Below, piece after piece: positions 25,822 through 33,970 of a stretch of 64,000 bases of DNA; position 1 is the stretch's first letter; the number at the start of each line of letters is the position of its first letter. The notes under the pieces were generated by a model, which made no database searches, had not been told where the DNA came from, and saw nothing but the letters and a program-made list of their open reading frames with translations. Source of the stretch: Paenibacillus sp. HGH0039 (lineage in GTDB: Bacteria > Bacillota > Bacilli > Paenibacillales > NBRC-103111). Both the position numbers and the translations under genes were made by a program. The DNA is taken from contig NZ_KE150413.1 in the NCBI RefSeq assembly GCF_000411255.1, positions 908,999 to 972,998 on the forward strand. The letters are read 5' to 3'.

Positions 25822-25898
25822 GCCGGCGTGAGGAGTAGGCTGTCCTGCCGCAGGCTGTGGAGTCACACAGCCGGTTCCGCACGGTTTGGTGTGCATAC

Positions 25899-25938
25899 AA
25901 CCCGTTCGACAGACTTTGTTCTGTCGGACGGGTTTATT
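25899..25938 (+). terminator. Rho-independent terminator
   Basis: AACCCGTTCGACAGA (25899-25913) pairs with TCTGTCGGACGGGTT (25920-25934) with one G-U, followed by TATTTTT. It ends the M20 gene. Confidence 0.85.
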
Positions 25939-26065
25939 TTTGTTGGGCAAAAGTAAAAAAAAGCAAACACCCATTCGAGACAAACAGGTGTCGCATCGAA
26001 GTGATAACCTAAATAATGGAATTGATATCATGATTTGGGGAAGGGGTTTGTGCGGAGAGATGGGT

Positions 26066-26425
26066 ATGGGGAGAAAACTTATGCTGGATGTCGGCGTCAT
26101 TTGTGAAGAACTGGGGCTGAGGAAGGACTACATAGAGAATGTCGTGAAGAAGAACGGAGGTATGAAACCGGGGGCGCAGGAAGCGGAAGACGGACAGGAA
26201 GACGGAGAGGAGGACGAACAAGACAAGGATAAGAAGGATACGGATAAGGCAAAAGAAAGGAAACAAAAAAGGAGTTGGGACAAGAGGAAGGCTGGGAGTA
26301 AGGGCTGGAGCAGCGACCGGAGCAATGACCGGAGCCAGGTCAAAGAAATTCCTCAGCCTTGTCCGAAAACGGGGGACGGCTCTCCCGAAGCCTCTTCCGG
26401 TTTTCTGTTTTTATGGAAGAAGTAG
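26066..26425 (+). CDS. Hypothetical highly charged protein
   Basis: 119 residues from ATG 26066, chosen because GGAGAG stands six bases before it; other in-frame starts lack a ribosome site. The first 25 residues (MGRKLMLDVGVICEELGLRKD) look like an ordinary helix-forming segment. They are followed by a long acidic then basic stretch (EDGQEDGEEDEQDKDKKDTD, then KERKQKRSWDKRKAG). The last 25 residues run through a weak hairpin region. I do not recognise it. It may be a real short gene or a chance purine-rich open frame; the AG-rich strand bias makes chance plausible. Confidence 0.35.
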   Translation: MGRKLMLDVGVICEELGLRKDYIENVVKKNGGMKPGAQEAEDGQEDGEEDEQDKDKKDTDKAKERKQKRSWDKRKAGSKGWSSDRSNDRSQVKEIPQPCPKTGDGSPEASSGFLFLWKK

Positions 26426-26499
26426 GAAGGTCCGGGGCCGGTGTCGAATTAACTCCAATAGGCACATAGACCTAACGGAATGGAGTGAGACAAGCCCTT

Positions 26500-27450
26500 A
26501 TGATGGACAAAGTCATCCGATTGTTTCATATTATTCTGGCCATTCAAGCCAATCCCGGAATCTCGGCTTCGGACATCGCCCGTAAATGCGGAATTAATCC
26601 CCGGACGGTTTACCGGGATCTCGCTACATTAAGCCTGATAGCGCCGATCACCAACGACGGCAGGGGGACCGGGTACCGGTTTATGGGGAAGTTTTTCTTG
26701 TACCCGTTAAACTTTACGGAGCAGGAGGCGCTCGTTTTCTCGATGCTTCCTTCGGTCCTCGATACGGAAAAGCTGCCGCCTGGGTTTGACCAGGCTTACC
26801 ATAAAGTAATGGCCACTCACGGGAAGGAAAAGAGCCACCACCGCGACATCGTGCAAAATATTACGGACATTATTCAGATGGGAGCGCCCGCTTACCGGCA
26901 GGAGCATCCGAATTTTTTGGAGACGATTATCTGCGCCATTCTGGATCAGAAAACCATTTCAACCGTTTATCATACGATGTCCCGCAACAAAACGACGGAG
27001 AGGAACATTGATCCGTATTACCTCGTGCCGCGTGAACGGCGCTTTTATCTCATCGGCTACTGTCATTTGAAGCGGGAGGTCCGCACGTTCCGGATGAGCC
27101 GTTTTCAGCAGGTGGAGGTGACCGGGCAGGCTTTTGAAAAAGGGGATTTTAACATCCGGCAGTACCTTAAGAACACCTGGTCCATCGAGCGCGGGGACAA
27201 AAATATGACATTCAAGGTGAAATTTAACGCGGAAGTGGCTCGGTACGTCAAGGAAGAGGAACTGTTCGTTCACCCCCGTATGCGCGACCGCAAGGATGGG
27301 AGCCTCATTTTCGAGGTGACGGTAAACAATGAGCGCGAGTTTCTCAATTGGGTGATGCAGTACGGTCCGGCGGCGGAAATTTTGGAGCCTAAGGCCGTGC
27401 GGGAGAAGCTCAAGCAGCAGCTGAACCAATGGGTGGAGCTGTACAAGTGA
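26500..27450 (+). CDS. WYL-domain transcriptional regulator (DeoR-type HTH)
   Basis: 316 residues from ATG 26500 (GGAGTGA upstream; a second ATG follows at once). Residues about 5-55 are the helix-turn-helix (IRLFHIILAIQANPGISASDIARKCGINPRTVYRDLATLSL). Residues about 140-220 are the WYL domain, here with DPYYLVPRERRFYLIGYCHLKREVRTFRMSRF, and a WCX-type C-terminal domain runs to the end. WYL regulators bind small ligands or nucleic-acid signals and control diverse genes, including stress and defence genes. It stands alone between terminators, so no target is obvious. Confidence 0.88.
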   Translation: MMDKVIRLFHIILAIQANPGISASDIARKCGINPRTVYRDLATLSLIAPITNDGRGTGYRFMGKFFLYPLNFTEQEALVFSMLPSVLDTEKLPPGFDQAYHKVMATHGKEKSHHRDIVQNITDIIQMGAPAYRQEHPNFLETIICAILDQKTISTVYHTMSRNKTTERNIDPYYLVPRERRFYLIGYCHLKREVRTFRMSRFQQVEVTGQAFEKGDFNIRQYLKNTWSIERGDKNMTFKVKFNAEVARYVKEEELFVHPRMRDRKDGSLIFEVTVNNEREFLNWVMQYGPAAEILEPKAVREKLKQQLNQWVELYK

Positions 27451-27574
27451 AGGGGGCGGATGCTTCTAAAAAAGTAGTTAACTCGGCGTCGACTCGTGGG
27501 CCTGGGAATGACAAACGGGGAAGTTTGTATCTTTTTCTAAAAGTCATTTAATAAAAAATATTCGTATAAGTATT

Positions 27575-27615
27575 AAAAGAAAGCAATACCTTCAACGGTA
27601 TTGCTTTCTTTTAAG
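27575..27615. terminator. Bidirectional terminator
   Basis: AAAGAAAGCAATACC and GGTATTGCTTTCTTT pair perfectly over 15 bp around a TTCAAC loop. It separates the WYL gene from the convergent PH/SHOCT gene. Confidence 0.88.
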
Positions 27616-27627
27616 CCACGAAATAGA

Positions 27628-28194
27628 TCATAATCTGCTTAATAGCTTCGTTTTTTGTACATCAAATTCTTCTTGAGAAAGTATTCCTTGATTTTTAAGC
27701 CTAGCTAGTTTCTCAAGCTGATCTACTACGTCAACTGGTTGAAAATGTATAGGCTGTTGCACGTTTTTTTGTTGGTTCGTTTCATACATTTTTTCTCTGA
27801 CATACTTAATTACACTTATTAAACTACCGGGATCGTTGTAATAAAAGTGAATTTTTTCGCTGTAGGAGTTAATTTCTATGATTCCTTGCCCATACCAAGT
27901 TTTTTTGTAATCGATAGAAGTGATCTGATCATAATAAAACTGATCGAGGGTCGTAGAAAGTGCTTTTACACACAAAGCAAACCGTTTATTTGTTACAAAT
28001 ATTAAACCGGTTATGAGATCCCCTTTTTCAAGTGAACCGGCACTAAAGAACATTACTTCTTCGTCATCATCAATTAAATTTGAGAATTCTTCGAGTGCTA
28101 ATTTGTGCATACATTCACAGGTTTTGTAGAGAACGGGATTTAACATGGCCATCTTTGTTTCCATGCGTTTTAAGTTCTCGCTTTTGTAATCCAT
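27628..28194 (-). CDS. YokE-like PH-domain protein with SHOCT tail
   Basis: 188 residues. Residues about 35-135 form a bacterial PH-like domain (DDDEEVMFFSAGSLEKGDLITGLIFVTNKRFALC, then LDQFYYDQITSIDYKK). The C-terminal 30 residues are a SHOCT motif (DQLEKLARLKNQGILSQEEFDVQKTKLL). There is no signal peptide or membrane helix. The gene is clearly more AT-rich than its neighbours, which points to recent acquisition, perhaps from a phage, where YokE-like proteins are common. The function is unknown. Confidence 0.75.
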   Translation of the reverse strand: MDYKSENLKRMETKMAMLNPVLYKTCECMHKLALEEFSNLIDDDEEVMFFSAGSLEKGDLITGLIFVTNKRFALCVKALSTTLDQFYYDQITSIDYKKTWYGQGIIEINSYSEKIHFYYNDPGSLISVIKYVREKMYETNQQKNVQQPIHFQPVDVVDQLEKLARLKNQGILSQEEFDVQKTKLLSRL

Positions 28195-28353
28195 TTTGTC
28201 ACCCCTAGGTAGATGTTAGGTAATTTCAACTAAGTTAGTTCTATTGTACTATATTTGACCTAAATATTAACAAATATTTTGGGGGACGAAGATGAAAAAG
28301 TAGGGTTGTATTTTGTTTTAGATAGTTGTTGCTGTCACCTTCCGCCCTAAAAT

Positions 28354-28404
28354 AAAAAAACTGCCCCGCGGCCTATTGCCAAACAGCCGGGGCAGGTTTT
28401 ATTT
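28354..28404. terminator. Terminator of the tdh-kbl operon
   Basis: CTGCCCCG (28361-28368) pairs with CGGGGCAG (28388-28395); further GGC/GCC pairing extends the stem. An A run lies on the plus-strand left side, which reads as a T run on the minus strand. It overlaps the kbl stop codon. Confidence 0.8.
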
Positions 28405-29581
28405 AGGAGATAAGACCGGTTTCGCGCCCTACTTTTTTGAGCGCCTCCAGGGCAAAGTCCAGATCGTCCTGAGAGTGGGCCGCCGTAATGATCAGCCGGA
28501 TGCGGCCTTTGTCGGCGGCAACGGTCGGGAAGACGATCCCCTGGGCGAAAACGCCTTCCTCCAGGAGGCGGTTGGAGAAATGCATGGTAGCCGCGGCGTC
28601 CCCGATAATAATGGGGATAATCGGCGTCTCGCTGGCTCCGGTATCGAAGCCGGCTTGAATCAGCGCCTTGCGGAAACCGTGGGCATGAGACCACATCCGT
28701 TCCACCAGCTCCGAGCTGCTGCGGAGAACGCGGATGGCCTCCAGACAGCTGGCCGCAACGGAAGGCGGATGGGACGTGCTGAACAGAAACGGCCTCGCCT
28801 TGTGGATCAGCACTTCCTTCAGCGCCTGGCTTCCGGCCGCGTAACCGCCGACCACGCCGATCGCTTTGGACAGGGTGCCGATCTGGATATGCACCCGCCC
28901 GTGCAGGTTGAAGTGGTCGGTGGAGCCTTTGCCGTTGCGGCCGAGCACGCCGCTGGCATGGGCATCGTCGACGCAGACGATGGCGTCGTAGCGTTCGGCC
29001 AGCTCGACGATGGCCGGCAGAGGCGCGATGTCCCCGTCCATGCTGAACACGCCGTCCGTCACGATAAAGCGCTTCCGGTACTGGCCGCTGGCGCGGAGAA
29101 CGTCTTCGAGCGCGTTCATGTCCTTGTGCCGGTAGATTTTGCGCGCCGCTTTGGACAGCCGGATTCCGTCGATAATGCTCGCATGATTCAGCTCGTCGCT
29201 AATCACGACATCGCCATCCTGCAGCAGCGTGGAGAACACGCCGAGGTTCGTCGTAAAACCGGACTGGAAGACGAGTGCGGCTTCCGTTCCTTTGAACGCG
29301 GCAAGCTCCCGTTCCAGCTCGTCGTGAATCTTCAGCGTTCCGGCTATCGTCCGTACGGAACCGCTGCCGGCGCCATATCGGTATACGGCATCCGCGGCGG
29401 CCCGTTTGAGATCGGGATGATTGGCAAATCCGAGATAGTTGTTCGAGGAAAGCTGAAGCACCCGCCGGCCGTTCAGTTCCATCCAGACATCCGAGCCGCT
29501 TTCCCATACGGCGGGCAGCCGGTACCGGCCTTCCCGTTTGAGCTGTTCCAGTTCTTCCGCCAAATAATCCAATCCGCTCAT
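28403..29581 (-). CDS. kbl: Glycine C-acetyltransferase (2-amino-3-ketobutyrate CoA ligase)
   Basis: 392 residues, ATG with GGAGG at eight bases. A PLP-dependent fold-type I enzyme of the alpha-oxoamine synthase family: SSNNYLGFANHPDLK near the N-terminus, GSVRTIAGTLKIHDELE, the Asp of VCVDDAHASGVLG that holds the pyridine ring, and the PLP lysine in GTLSKAIGVVGGY. It splits 2-amino-3-ketobutyrate with CoA into glycine and acetyl-CoA, the second step of threonine breakdown. The assignment as Kbl rather than BioF or HemA rests largely on the adjacent tdh gene, 18 bp upstream in the same operon. Confidence 0.93.
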   Translation of the reverse strand: MSGLDYLAEELEQLKREGRYRLPAVWESGSDVWMELNGRRVLQLSSNNYLGFANHPDLKRAAADAVYRYGAGSGSVRTIAGTLKIHDELERELAAFKGTEAALVFQSGFTTNLGVFSTLLQDGDVVISDELNHASIIDGIRLSKAARKIYRHKDMNALEDVLRASGQYRKRFIVTDGVFSMDGDIAPLPAIVELAERYDAIVCVDDAHASGVLGRNGKGSTDHFNLHGRVHIQIGTLSKAIGVVGGYAAGSQALKEVLIHKARPFLFSTSHPPSVAASCLEAIRVLRSSSELVERMWSHAHGFRKALIQAGFDTGASETPIIPIIIGDAAATMHFSNRLLEEGVFAQGIVFPTVAADKGRIRLIITAAHSQDDLDFALEALKKVGRETGLIS

Positions 29582-29599
29582 ATGTTCATCCTCCGTTTT

Positions 29600-30646
29600 C
29601 TAAATATGAGTAAAGACGACCTTGGCGCATTGGCCCGAAGCCATCAAGTCGAAAGCTTCCTCGTACCGGTCGAGTGTAAACGTATGCTGGACGAGCGGCT
29701 GAAGGTCGATGCGGTTCTGGTCCAGCAGTCCCTTGATCTGGTGCCAGGTGTTGTACATGCGCCGTCCGGTTATGCCGTGGACCTGAAGGCCCTTGAAAAT
29801 CACATGCCGGGACAGGTCGATCGGCACGGAATGAGCCGGAATACCCAGCAGAGAGACGCGGCCTCCGGGTGACATAGCTTCCAGCAGGTCGTTGATGGCG
29901 CGGGCATTGCCGGACATTTCGAGGCCGACTTCGGCTCCTTCACCGCCCGTCATCTCCCGGATCCGCTCCGGGGCGGAGACCGCGGGAGACGACTGGATCG
30001 TCGCGTCGGCGCCCAGCTTCCGGGCCATATCCAGCCGGTACGCGTTAAGGTCGACGGCGATGATTTTGCCTGCGCCCGCGGCCTTCGCTACCTGGACGGC
30101 CATGAGGCCGATCGGGCCTACACCCATGACGACGACGGACTTGCCCACGATGTCGCCCGACAGCACGGACTGGACCGCATTGCCCAGCGGGTCCTGCAGG
30201 CAGGCCAGCTCGAAGGGCAGAGACCTGTCGTTCGGGATGATGTTGACCGCCTTGGTCACCGCATAGTCGGCAAAACAGCCCGGCGCGGTAATGCCGAAGC
30301 TTCGCGTATGAGGGCAGACGTGAGCGTTGCCCGAACGGCATTGTTTGCACATCCCGCAGACGATGTGGCCCTCGGCGGACACATAATCCCCGACGCGGAC
30401 GCTGCTCACCTGCGAGCCCACCTCATGCACGACGCCCGCAAATTCGTGGCCGAACACATTGGGGGTCACGACATGCTGTTCGGCCCAGTCGTCCCAATGA
30501 TAAATATGCATATCCGTTCCGCAGATCGAGCTCGCCTTCACCCGGATCAACACTTCATCCGGCCCGCATTCGGGGACGGGCACCTCCATCAGAACGGCTC
30601 CGGCTTTGCGGTGCGCTTTGACAAGTCCAACCATGGTTTGGGTCAT
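29600..30646 (-). CDS. tdh: L-threonine 3-dehydrogenase
   Basis: 348 residues from ATG 30646, which has AAGGAG ten bases upstream; the in-frame ATG at 30655 is too close to that site. It is a zinc-dependent medium-chain dehydrogenase. The catalytic zinc ligands lie in SSICGTDMHIYHWDDWA and the GHEFAG motif, the structural zinc cysteines in CGMCKQCRSGNAHVC, and the NAD-binding motif is GVGPIGLMAVQ. It oxidises threonine to 2-amino-3-ketobutyrate, which Kbl then cleaves. It is first in the tdh-kbl operon; paired direct repeats lie just upstream. Confidence 0.94.
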   Translation of the reverse strand: MTQTMVGLVKAHRKAGAVLMEVPVPECGPDEVLIRVKASSICGTDMHIYHWDDWAEQHVVTPNVFGHEFAGVVHEVGSQVSSVRVGDYVSAEGHIVCGMCKQCRSGNAHVCPHTRSFGITAPGCFADYAVTKAVNIIPNDRSLPFELACLQDPLGNAVQSVLSGDIVGKSVVVMGVGPIGLMAVQVAKAAGAGKIIAVDLNAYRLDMARKLGADATIQSSPAVSAPERIREMTGGEGAEVGLEMSGNARAINDLLEAMSPGGRVSLLGIPAHSVPIDLSRHVIFKGLQVHGITGRRMYNTWHQIKGLLDQNRIDLQPLVQHTFTLDRYEEAFDLMASGQCAKVVFTHI

Positions 30647-30674
30647 GACCAGCATTCTCCTTTTGAGAAATGAT

Positions 30675-30714
30675 CGTTATAAAGTACTTATGTGCGTTAT
30701 GAAGTACCTGAATG
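30675..30714 (-). promoter_or_regulatory. Direct repeats upstream of tdh, candidate operator
   Basis: CGTTATAAAGTACTTATGTG (30675-30694) and CGTTATGAAGTACCTGAATG (30695-30714) are head-to-tail 20-bp units, one to two helical turns apart. The first contains the palindrome AAGTACTT. The position, 30-70 bp upstream of tdh, suits binding by the adjacent XRE-cupin regulator. Confidence 0.45.
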
Positions 30715-30750
30715 CTGCTATAGTAACCCAAACTATATTAGCGTGTAAAT

Positions 30751-30790
30751 AAAAAAATTCCCGCAGGAACCAAAACATTCCTACGGGAAA
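30751..30790 (-). terminator. Terminator of the XRE-cupin gene
   Basis: On the minus strand TTCCCGTAGGAA pairs with TTCCTGCGGGAA (one wobble), followed by a run of seven T (the A run at 30751-30757 on plus). Confidence 0.8.
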
Positions 30791-30807
30791 GGATAAAACC
30801 GGAAATA

Positions 30808-30871
30808 CCGGACTAGAACGGAGCCGGTATAGAACGGTACCGAACTAGAATGTAACCGGACTAGAACGGAT
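30808..30871. repeat. Four tandem 16-bp repeats
   Basis: CCGGACTAGAACGGAG, CCGGTATAGAACGGTA, CCGAACTAGAATGTAA and CCGGACTAGAACGGAT stand end to end (30808, 30824, 30840, 30856) with exact 16-bp period. The last copy includes the stop codon of the XRE-cupin gene (CTA at 30861-30863). Confidence 0.85.
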
Positions 30872-31415
30872 ACAAAATGACGCTCTGGATATGAACCACT
30901 TCGTCCGTGCTGTTCCGATAAATGTGGCTCTGGTCGGCGTGAAACCGGATGGCGTCGCCGTTTTCCGCTACGATCACCTGCTCGCCGATCTGCATCTCAA
31001 GGGTGCCGCGGGTGACCGACACGTATTCCTCCACTCCCTCGTGATGAGGGTCGGATTCATATTCGCAGCCGGGCTGCAGCTCCACGGAATAAATCTCGAA
31101 GCGGGAGCTTCCGTCGTACGGAAAGAGCGGATAAGCCGTATATTTTCCCTCTTCCGACGACATCGGAAACAGCTCGGATTTCTTCACCAGCGTAACCGAC
31201 GGCTTCTCATCCTCGATGAGCGCCGAAACCGAGATATGCAGGCCGTGGGCGATTTTCCACAAAATCGTGATGGTGGGGTTCGATTCCGCCCGTTCGATCT
31301 GGGCCAGCATCGTTTTGCTGACGCCCGTCAGTTCCGCGAGCTTATCCAGGCTGAGCCCGCGCGAACGGCGGATTTTTTTGAGATTGCCCGCCACCCGTTC
31401 TACCATGTTATCCAT
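30861..31415 (-). CDS. XRE family regulator with cupin sensor domain
   Basis: 184 residues, ATG with GGAGG at seven bases. Residues about 8-62 are an XRE helix-turn-helix (NLKKIRRSRGLSLDKLAELTGVSKTMLAQIERAESNPTI), and residues about 105-184 a cupin (CEYESDPHHEGVEEYVSVTRGTLEMQIG, then HADQSHIYRN). This architecture is common in regulators of amino-acid or amine catabolism. It stands directly upstream of, and on the same strand as, tdh-kbl, with its own terminator. A role in controlling threonine use is an inference from position. Its stop codon lies in the tandem repeat. Confidence 0.88.
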   Translation of the reverse strand: MDNMVERVAGNLKKIRRSRGLSLDKLAELTGVSKTMLAQIERAESNPTITILWKIAHGLHISVSALIEDEKPSVTLVKKSELFPMSSEEGKYTAYPLFPYDGSSRFEIYSVELQPGCEYESDPHHEGVEEYVSVTRGTLEMQIGEQVIVAENGDAIRFHADQSHIYRNSTDEVVHIQSVILYPF

Positions 31416-31600
31416 CTGTGTACCTCCGTAGTAAACGTTCTGCGCTTTCCCTCCATCATACCATCATCGGGCTTTGCGGAAAACGGCTGTCCGGGACAGT
31501 GTGATCGTCTGGGCCCAATTGCCTATAACGGTTGCCTGCCCGAGGCTTGTGTGTGATAAGATGGGGAGGATGAGAAGGAACAGGAAGGAGGGGAGAACCC

Positions 31601-32629
31601 TTGACCAGGCTTAAAGATATTGCGGATGTGATCGGCGTCTCCATCTCCACCGTGTCCAGGGCGATCAGCAACGATACGAGCCGGCCGGTGAGCGAAGAAA
31701 CGAAACGGAAAATAAGGGAAGCCGCCTTGAAGCTCGGTTATCCGCTGGACGATACCCCGGGAGCGGCCGCGAGCCGGACCCAGATCGCCTGCGTGATTCC
31801 CGGCAAGCTGCTGGGCAATCATCCGTATTTCTCGGAGGTGCTCCAGGGATTTCACGGGAAGATGGCCGAGATGGGGCAGCCCGCCGCCATCGTCCGGACC
31901 TTCGAGGAAGTGAACGACGCGGAACGTTTCCAGGCTATGCTGACGGAGTCGGGGGCACGGGGAGTGCTCGCGCTGGGCTGGTACGACAAGGAGCTTCACG
32001 AGCTGCTGGAGCAGCAGGGCATTCCCATTCTCGGCGTCAGCCTGAACGACGATTCCCTGAGAATGCCCATCGTGGACTGCGACCGGGTGTCGGCCGCCCG
32101 GATGGCGGTGGGGCATCTGCTTGATCAGGGGCATACGAAGATCGGGTATGTGGGCGGCCCCGCTTTTTTCAGAAAGCTGGAGAACGACGAACGGTTCATC
32201 GGCTTCCAGTTCGCGATGCATCAGGGCAACCTGCCGATCCGCAAGGAGTGGATCGTCAATACGAACTGGGACGTGGACCTGAGCTACCGGCTCGTGACCG
32301 CCATGCTGCAGGAGCTGCCCCGGGCGGACTGGCCGACCGCCATGTTCTGCGCCAGCGATATGCTGGCGATCCCGGCGATGAGGGCGGCGCTCGAACAGCA
32401 GTGCCGTATCCCCGAAGACATCGCCTTCGTCGGCATGGACAATATCGGGTTTTCGCAGTACACGAGCCCGCCGCTCACTTCGATCGACGTGCCGCGGCAG
32501 GAAATCGGCAAGTTGGCGGCCAAATTCCTCTGCGACTACGTAGAGGAGGACTACCGGATTCCGCCGCGGATTTTGCTGCCGTGCTCCCTGATCGTCCGGG
32601 AATCGTCGGTCCACGATATCCGGCCTTAG
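31601..32629 (+). CDS. LacI family transcriptional regulator
   Basis: 342 residues from TTG 31601 (GGAGGGGAG upstream). The DNA-binding head is clear (TRLKDIADVIGVSISTVSRAISNDTSRPVSEETKRKI), followed by the sugar-binding core: GVLALGWYDKELHELLEQQGIPILGVSL, GHTKIGYVGG, MFCASDMLAIPAM and IAFVGMDNIGFSQYTSPPLTSIDV. It lies at the head of the carbohydrate region, 355 bp upstream of the first CUT1 operon and on the same strand, with a terminator between. It is a good candidate for controlling that operon and perhaps the fucosidase genes. The effector could be a galactoside- or fucoside-type sugar, but this is not shown. Confidence 0.92.
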   Translation: MTRLKDIADVIGVSISTVSRAISNDTSRPVSEETKRKIREAALKLGYPLDDTPGAAASRTQIACVIPGKLLGNHPYFSEVLQGFHGKMAEMGQPAAIVRTFEEVNDAERFQAMLTESGARGVLALGWYDKELHELLEQQGIPILGVSLNDDSLRMPIVDCDRVSAARMAVGHLLDQGHTKIGYVGGPAFFRKLENDERFIGFQFAMHQGNLPIRKEWIVNTNWDVDLSYRLVTAMLQELPRADWPTAMFCASDMLAIPAMRAALEQQCRIPEDIAFVGMDNIGFSQYTSPPLTSIDVPRQEIGKLAAKFLCDYVEEDYRIPPRILLPCSLIVRESSVHDIRP

Positions 32630-32660
32630 ACGGGGAGTAAAGAGAGTGTGCGCACAAGCA

Positions 32661-32692
32661 AGAGTCTGACAGAACGATGTCAGGCTTTTTTA
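32661..32692 (+). terminator. Rho-independent terminator after lacI-type gene
   Basis: AGTCTGACA (32663-32671) pairs with TGTCAGGCT (32678-32686) with one G-U, followed by a T run. Confidence 0.82.
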
Positions 32693-32705
32693 GCTGCGCT
32701 TTTTT

Positions 32706-32906
32706 ATCCAAAAAGTTTGGATTCATTTTAGCCAAAAAGTTGTTGCATTCCTCGGGTCGATTTGGTAAATTAGGGTCAACAAGTTTCTTGTAAGCGTTTT
32801 CTAAGACGAATAACGTTCTGCCTGTCTTACAAAATCGTTGAATCACCCTGATTTCCGACGAAAATGATTCCAAAAATTATCCAAATATAAAAATAATTTT
32901 GGATAA
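32706..32906 (+). promoter_or_regulatory. Control region of CUT1 operon 1: ATCCAAA inverted pairs
   Basis: In this 354-bp gene-free stretch (32630-32983) two inverted pairs share the core ATCCAAA: ATCCAAA-AAG-TTTGGAT (32706-32722) and TTATCCAAA-N12-TTTGGATAA (32877-32885 and 32898-32906). The 11-mer TTATCCAAATA (32877-32887) recurs upstream of CUT1 operon 2 at 40643. These look like binding sites of one shared regulator. Confidence 0.45.
32789..32802 (+). promoter_or_regulatory. cre-like site upstream of CUT1 operon 1
   Basis: TGTAAGCGTTTTCT matches the CcpA catabolite-repression consensus (TGWAAGCGYTWWCW). It lies about 185 bp upstream of the first permease start. A related but poorer match (ATAAGCGTTTTGCA) occurs near 32903. 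Confidence 0.55.
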
Positions 32907-32983
32907 GCGTTTTGCAGTCCTAAAGTCATTTCGTGGGGCTGAAAGCGAATCGAACGCATTTCATTCCCGGAAGGAGAATTAAC

Positions 32984-33955
32984 GTGGCTGAAACTATTCT
33001 CAAACGCAGCGGCCCGGAAACGGGGGCGCATCCTCGCCCGGTTCCGCGCAAACTGACGCTGGGCAGGCGGATTCTCCGCAATTGGCAGCTTTATCTGCTG
33101 ATTTCGCCCGTCGTGCTTTATTACATCGTGTTTCACTATGTGCCGATGTACGGCCTGCAAATCGCTTTCAAGGATTTTGTAGCGAACAAGGGAATCTGGG
33201 GCAGCGCCTGGGTCGGATTCGACCATTTCCAGCGGTTTTTCAACAGTTACTTTTTTCAGCGTCTGATTACGAATACGATCGGTCTCGGTCTTTACACACT
33301 GGCGCTCGGATTCCCGATCCCGATTATTCTTGCCCTCCTCATGAACGAAGTCCAATCCCAGAAGTTTAAAAAATTCGTTCAAACCGTCACCTACGCGCCC
33401 CATTTTCTTTCCACGGTGGTCGTTGTAGGCATGATGATGATGTTCCTGAATCCCAGATACGGTCTCGTCAATACCTTTCTCGGGATGTTCGGCGTCAAGC
33501 CCATCAACTTTCTGGCCGATCCTTCCTGGTTCAAAACGCTCTATGTGCTCTCCGATGTGTGGCAGACGATGGGGTGGAGCTCCATTATTTATCTGGCGGC
33601 TCTCGCCGGCGTAGACAATCAGCTTCACGAGGCGGCGCGCGTGGACGGGGCGACCCGGCTCCAGCGCATCTGGCACATTAACCTTCCCGGCATCCGCCCG
33701 ACGATTGTCATCCTGCTTATCCTGAATCTGGGGAGCGTCATGTCCATCGGCTTCGAAAAAGTGCTCCTAATGCAGAACACCCTCAACATGCAAAGTTCCG
33801 ATATTATCGATACCTACGTATACCGCAGCGGGATTCTCGACGCGGATTACAGTTTTTCCGCCGCCGTCGGCCTGTTCAGTACGGTAATCAACTTCATTCT
33901 GCTGATCAGCGTGAACTGGATCTCCAAACGCTTCAGCGGATCGAGCCTATGGTAG
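32984..33955 (+). CDS. CUT1 sugar ABC permease (LplB type), operon 1
   Basis: 323 residues from GTG 32984, fixed by AAGGAG seven bases upstream. Six membrane helices; the N-terminal WQLYLLISPVVLYYIVFHYVPMYGLQIAFKDF is the hallmark of LplB-type permeases, and the EAA loop reads QLHEAARVDGATRLQRIWHINLPGIRPTI. It works with the next permease and the lipoprotein encoded after it to import an oligosaccharide. No ATPase gene is nearby; in this class a shared MsmX-type ATPase encoded elsewhere usually powers several importers. A close paralogue lies at 40795. Confidence 0.93.
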   Translation: MAETILKRSGPETGAHPRPVPRKLTLGRRILRNWQLYLLISPVVLYYIVFHYVPMYGLQIAFKDFVANKGIWGSAWVGFDHFQRFFNSYFFQRLITNTIGLGLYTLALGFPIPIILALLMNEVQSQKFKKFVQTVTYAPHFLSTVVVVGMMMMFLNPRYGLVNTFLGMFGVKPINFLADPSWFKTLYVLSDVWQTMGWSSIIYLAALAGVDNQLHEAARVDGATRLQRIWHINLPGIRPTIVILLILNLGSVMSIGFEKVLLMQNTLNMQSSDIIDTYVYRSGILDADYSFSAAVGLFSTVINFILLISVNWISKRFSGSSLW

Positions 33956-33970
33956 GGAGAGGGAGAAGAG

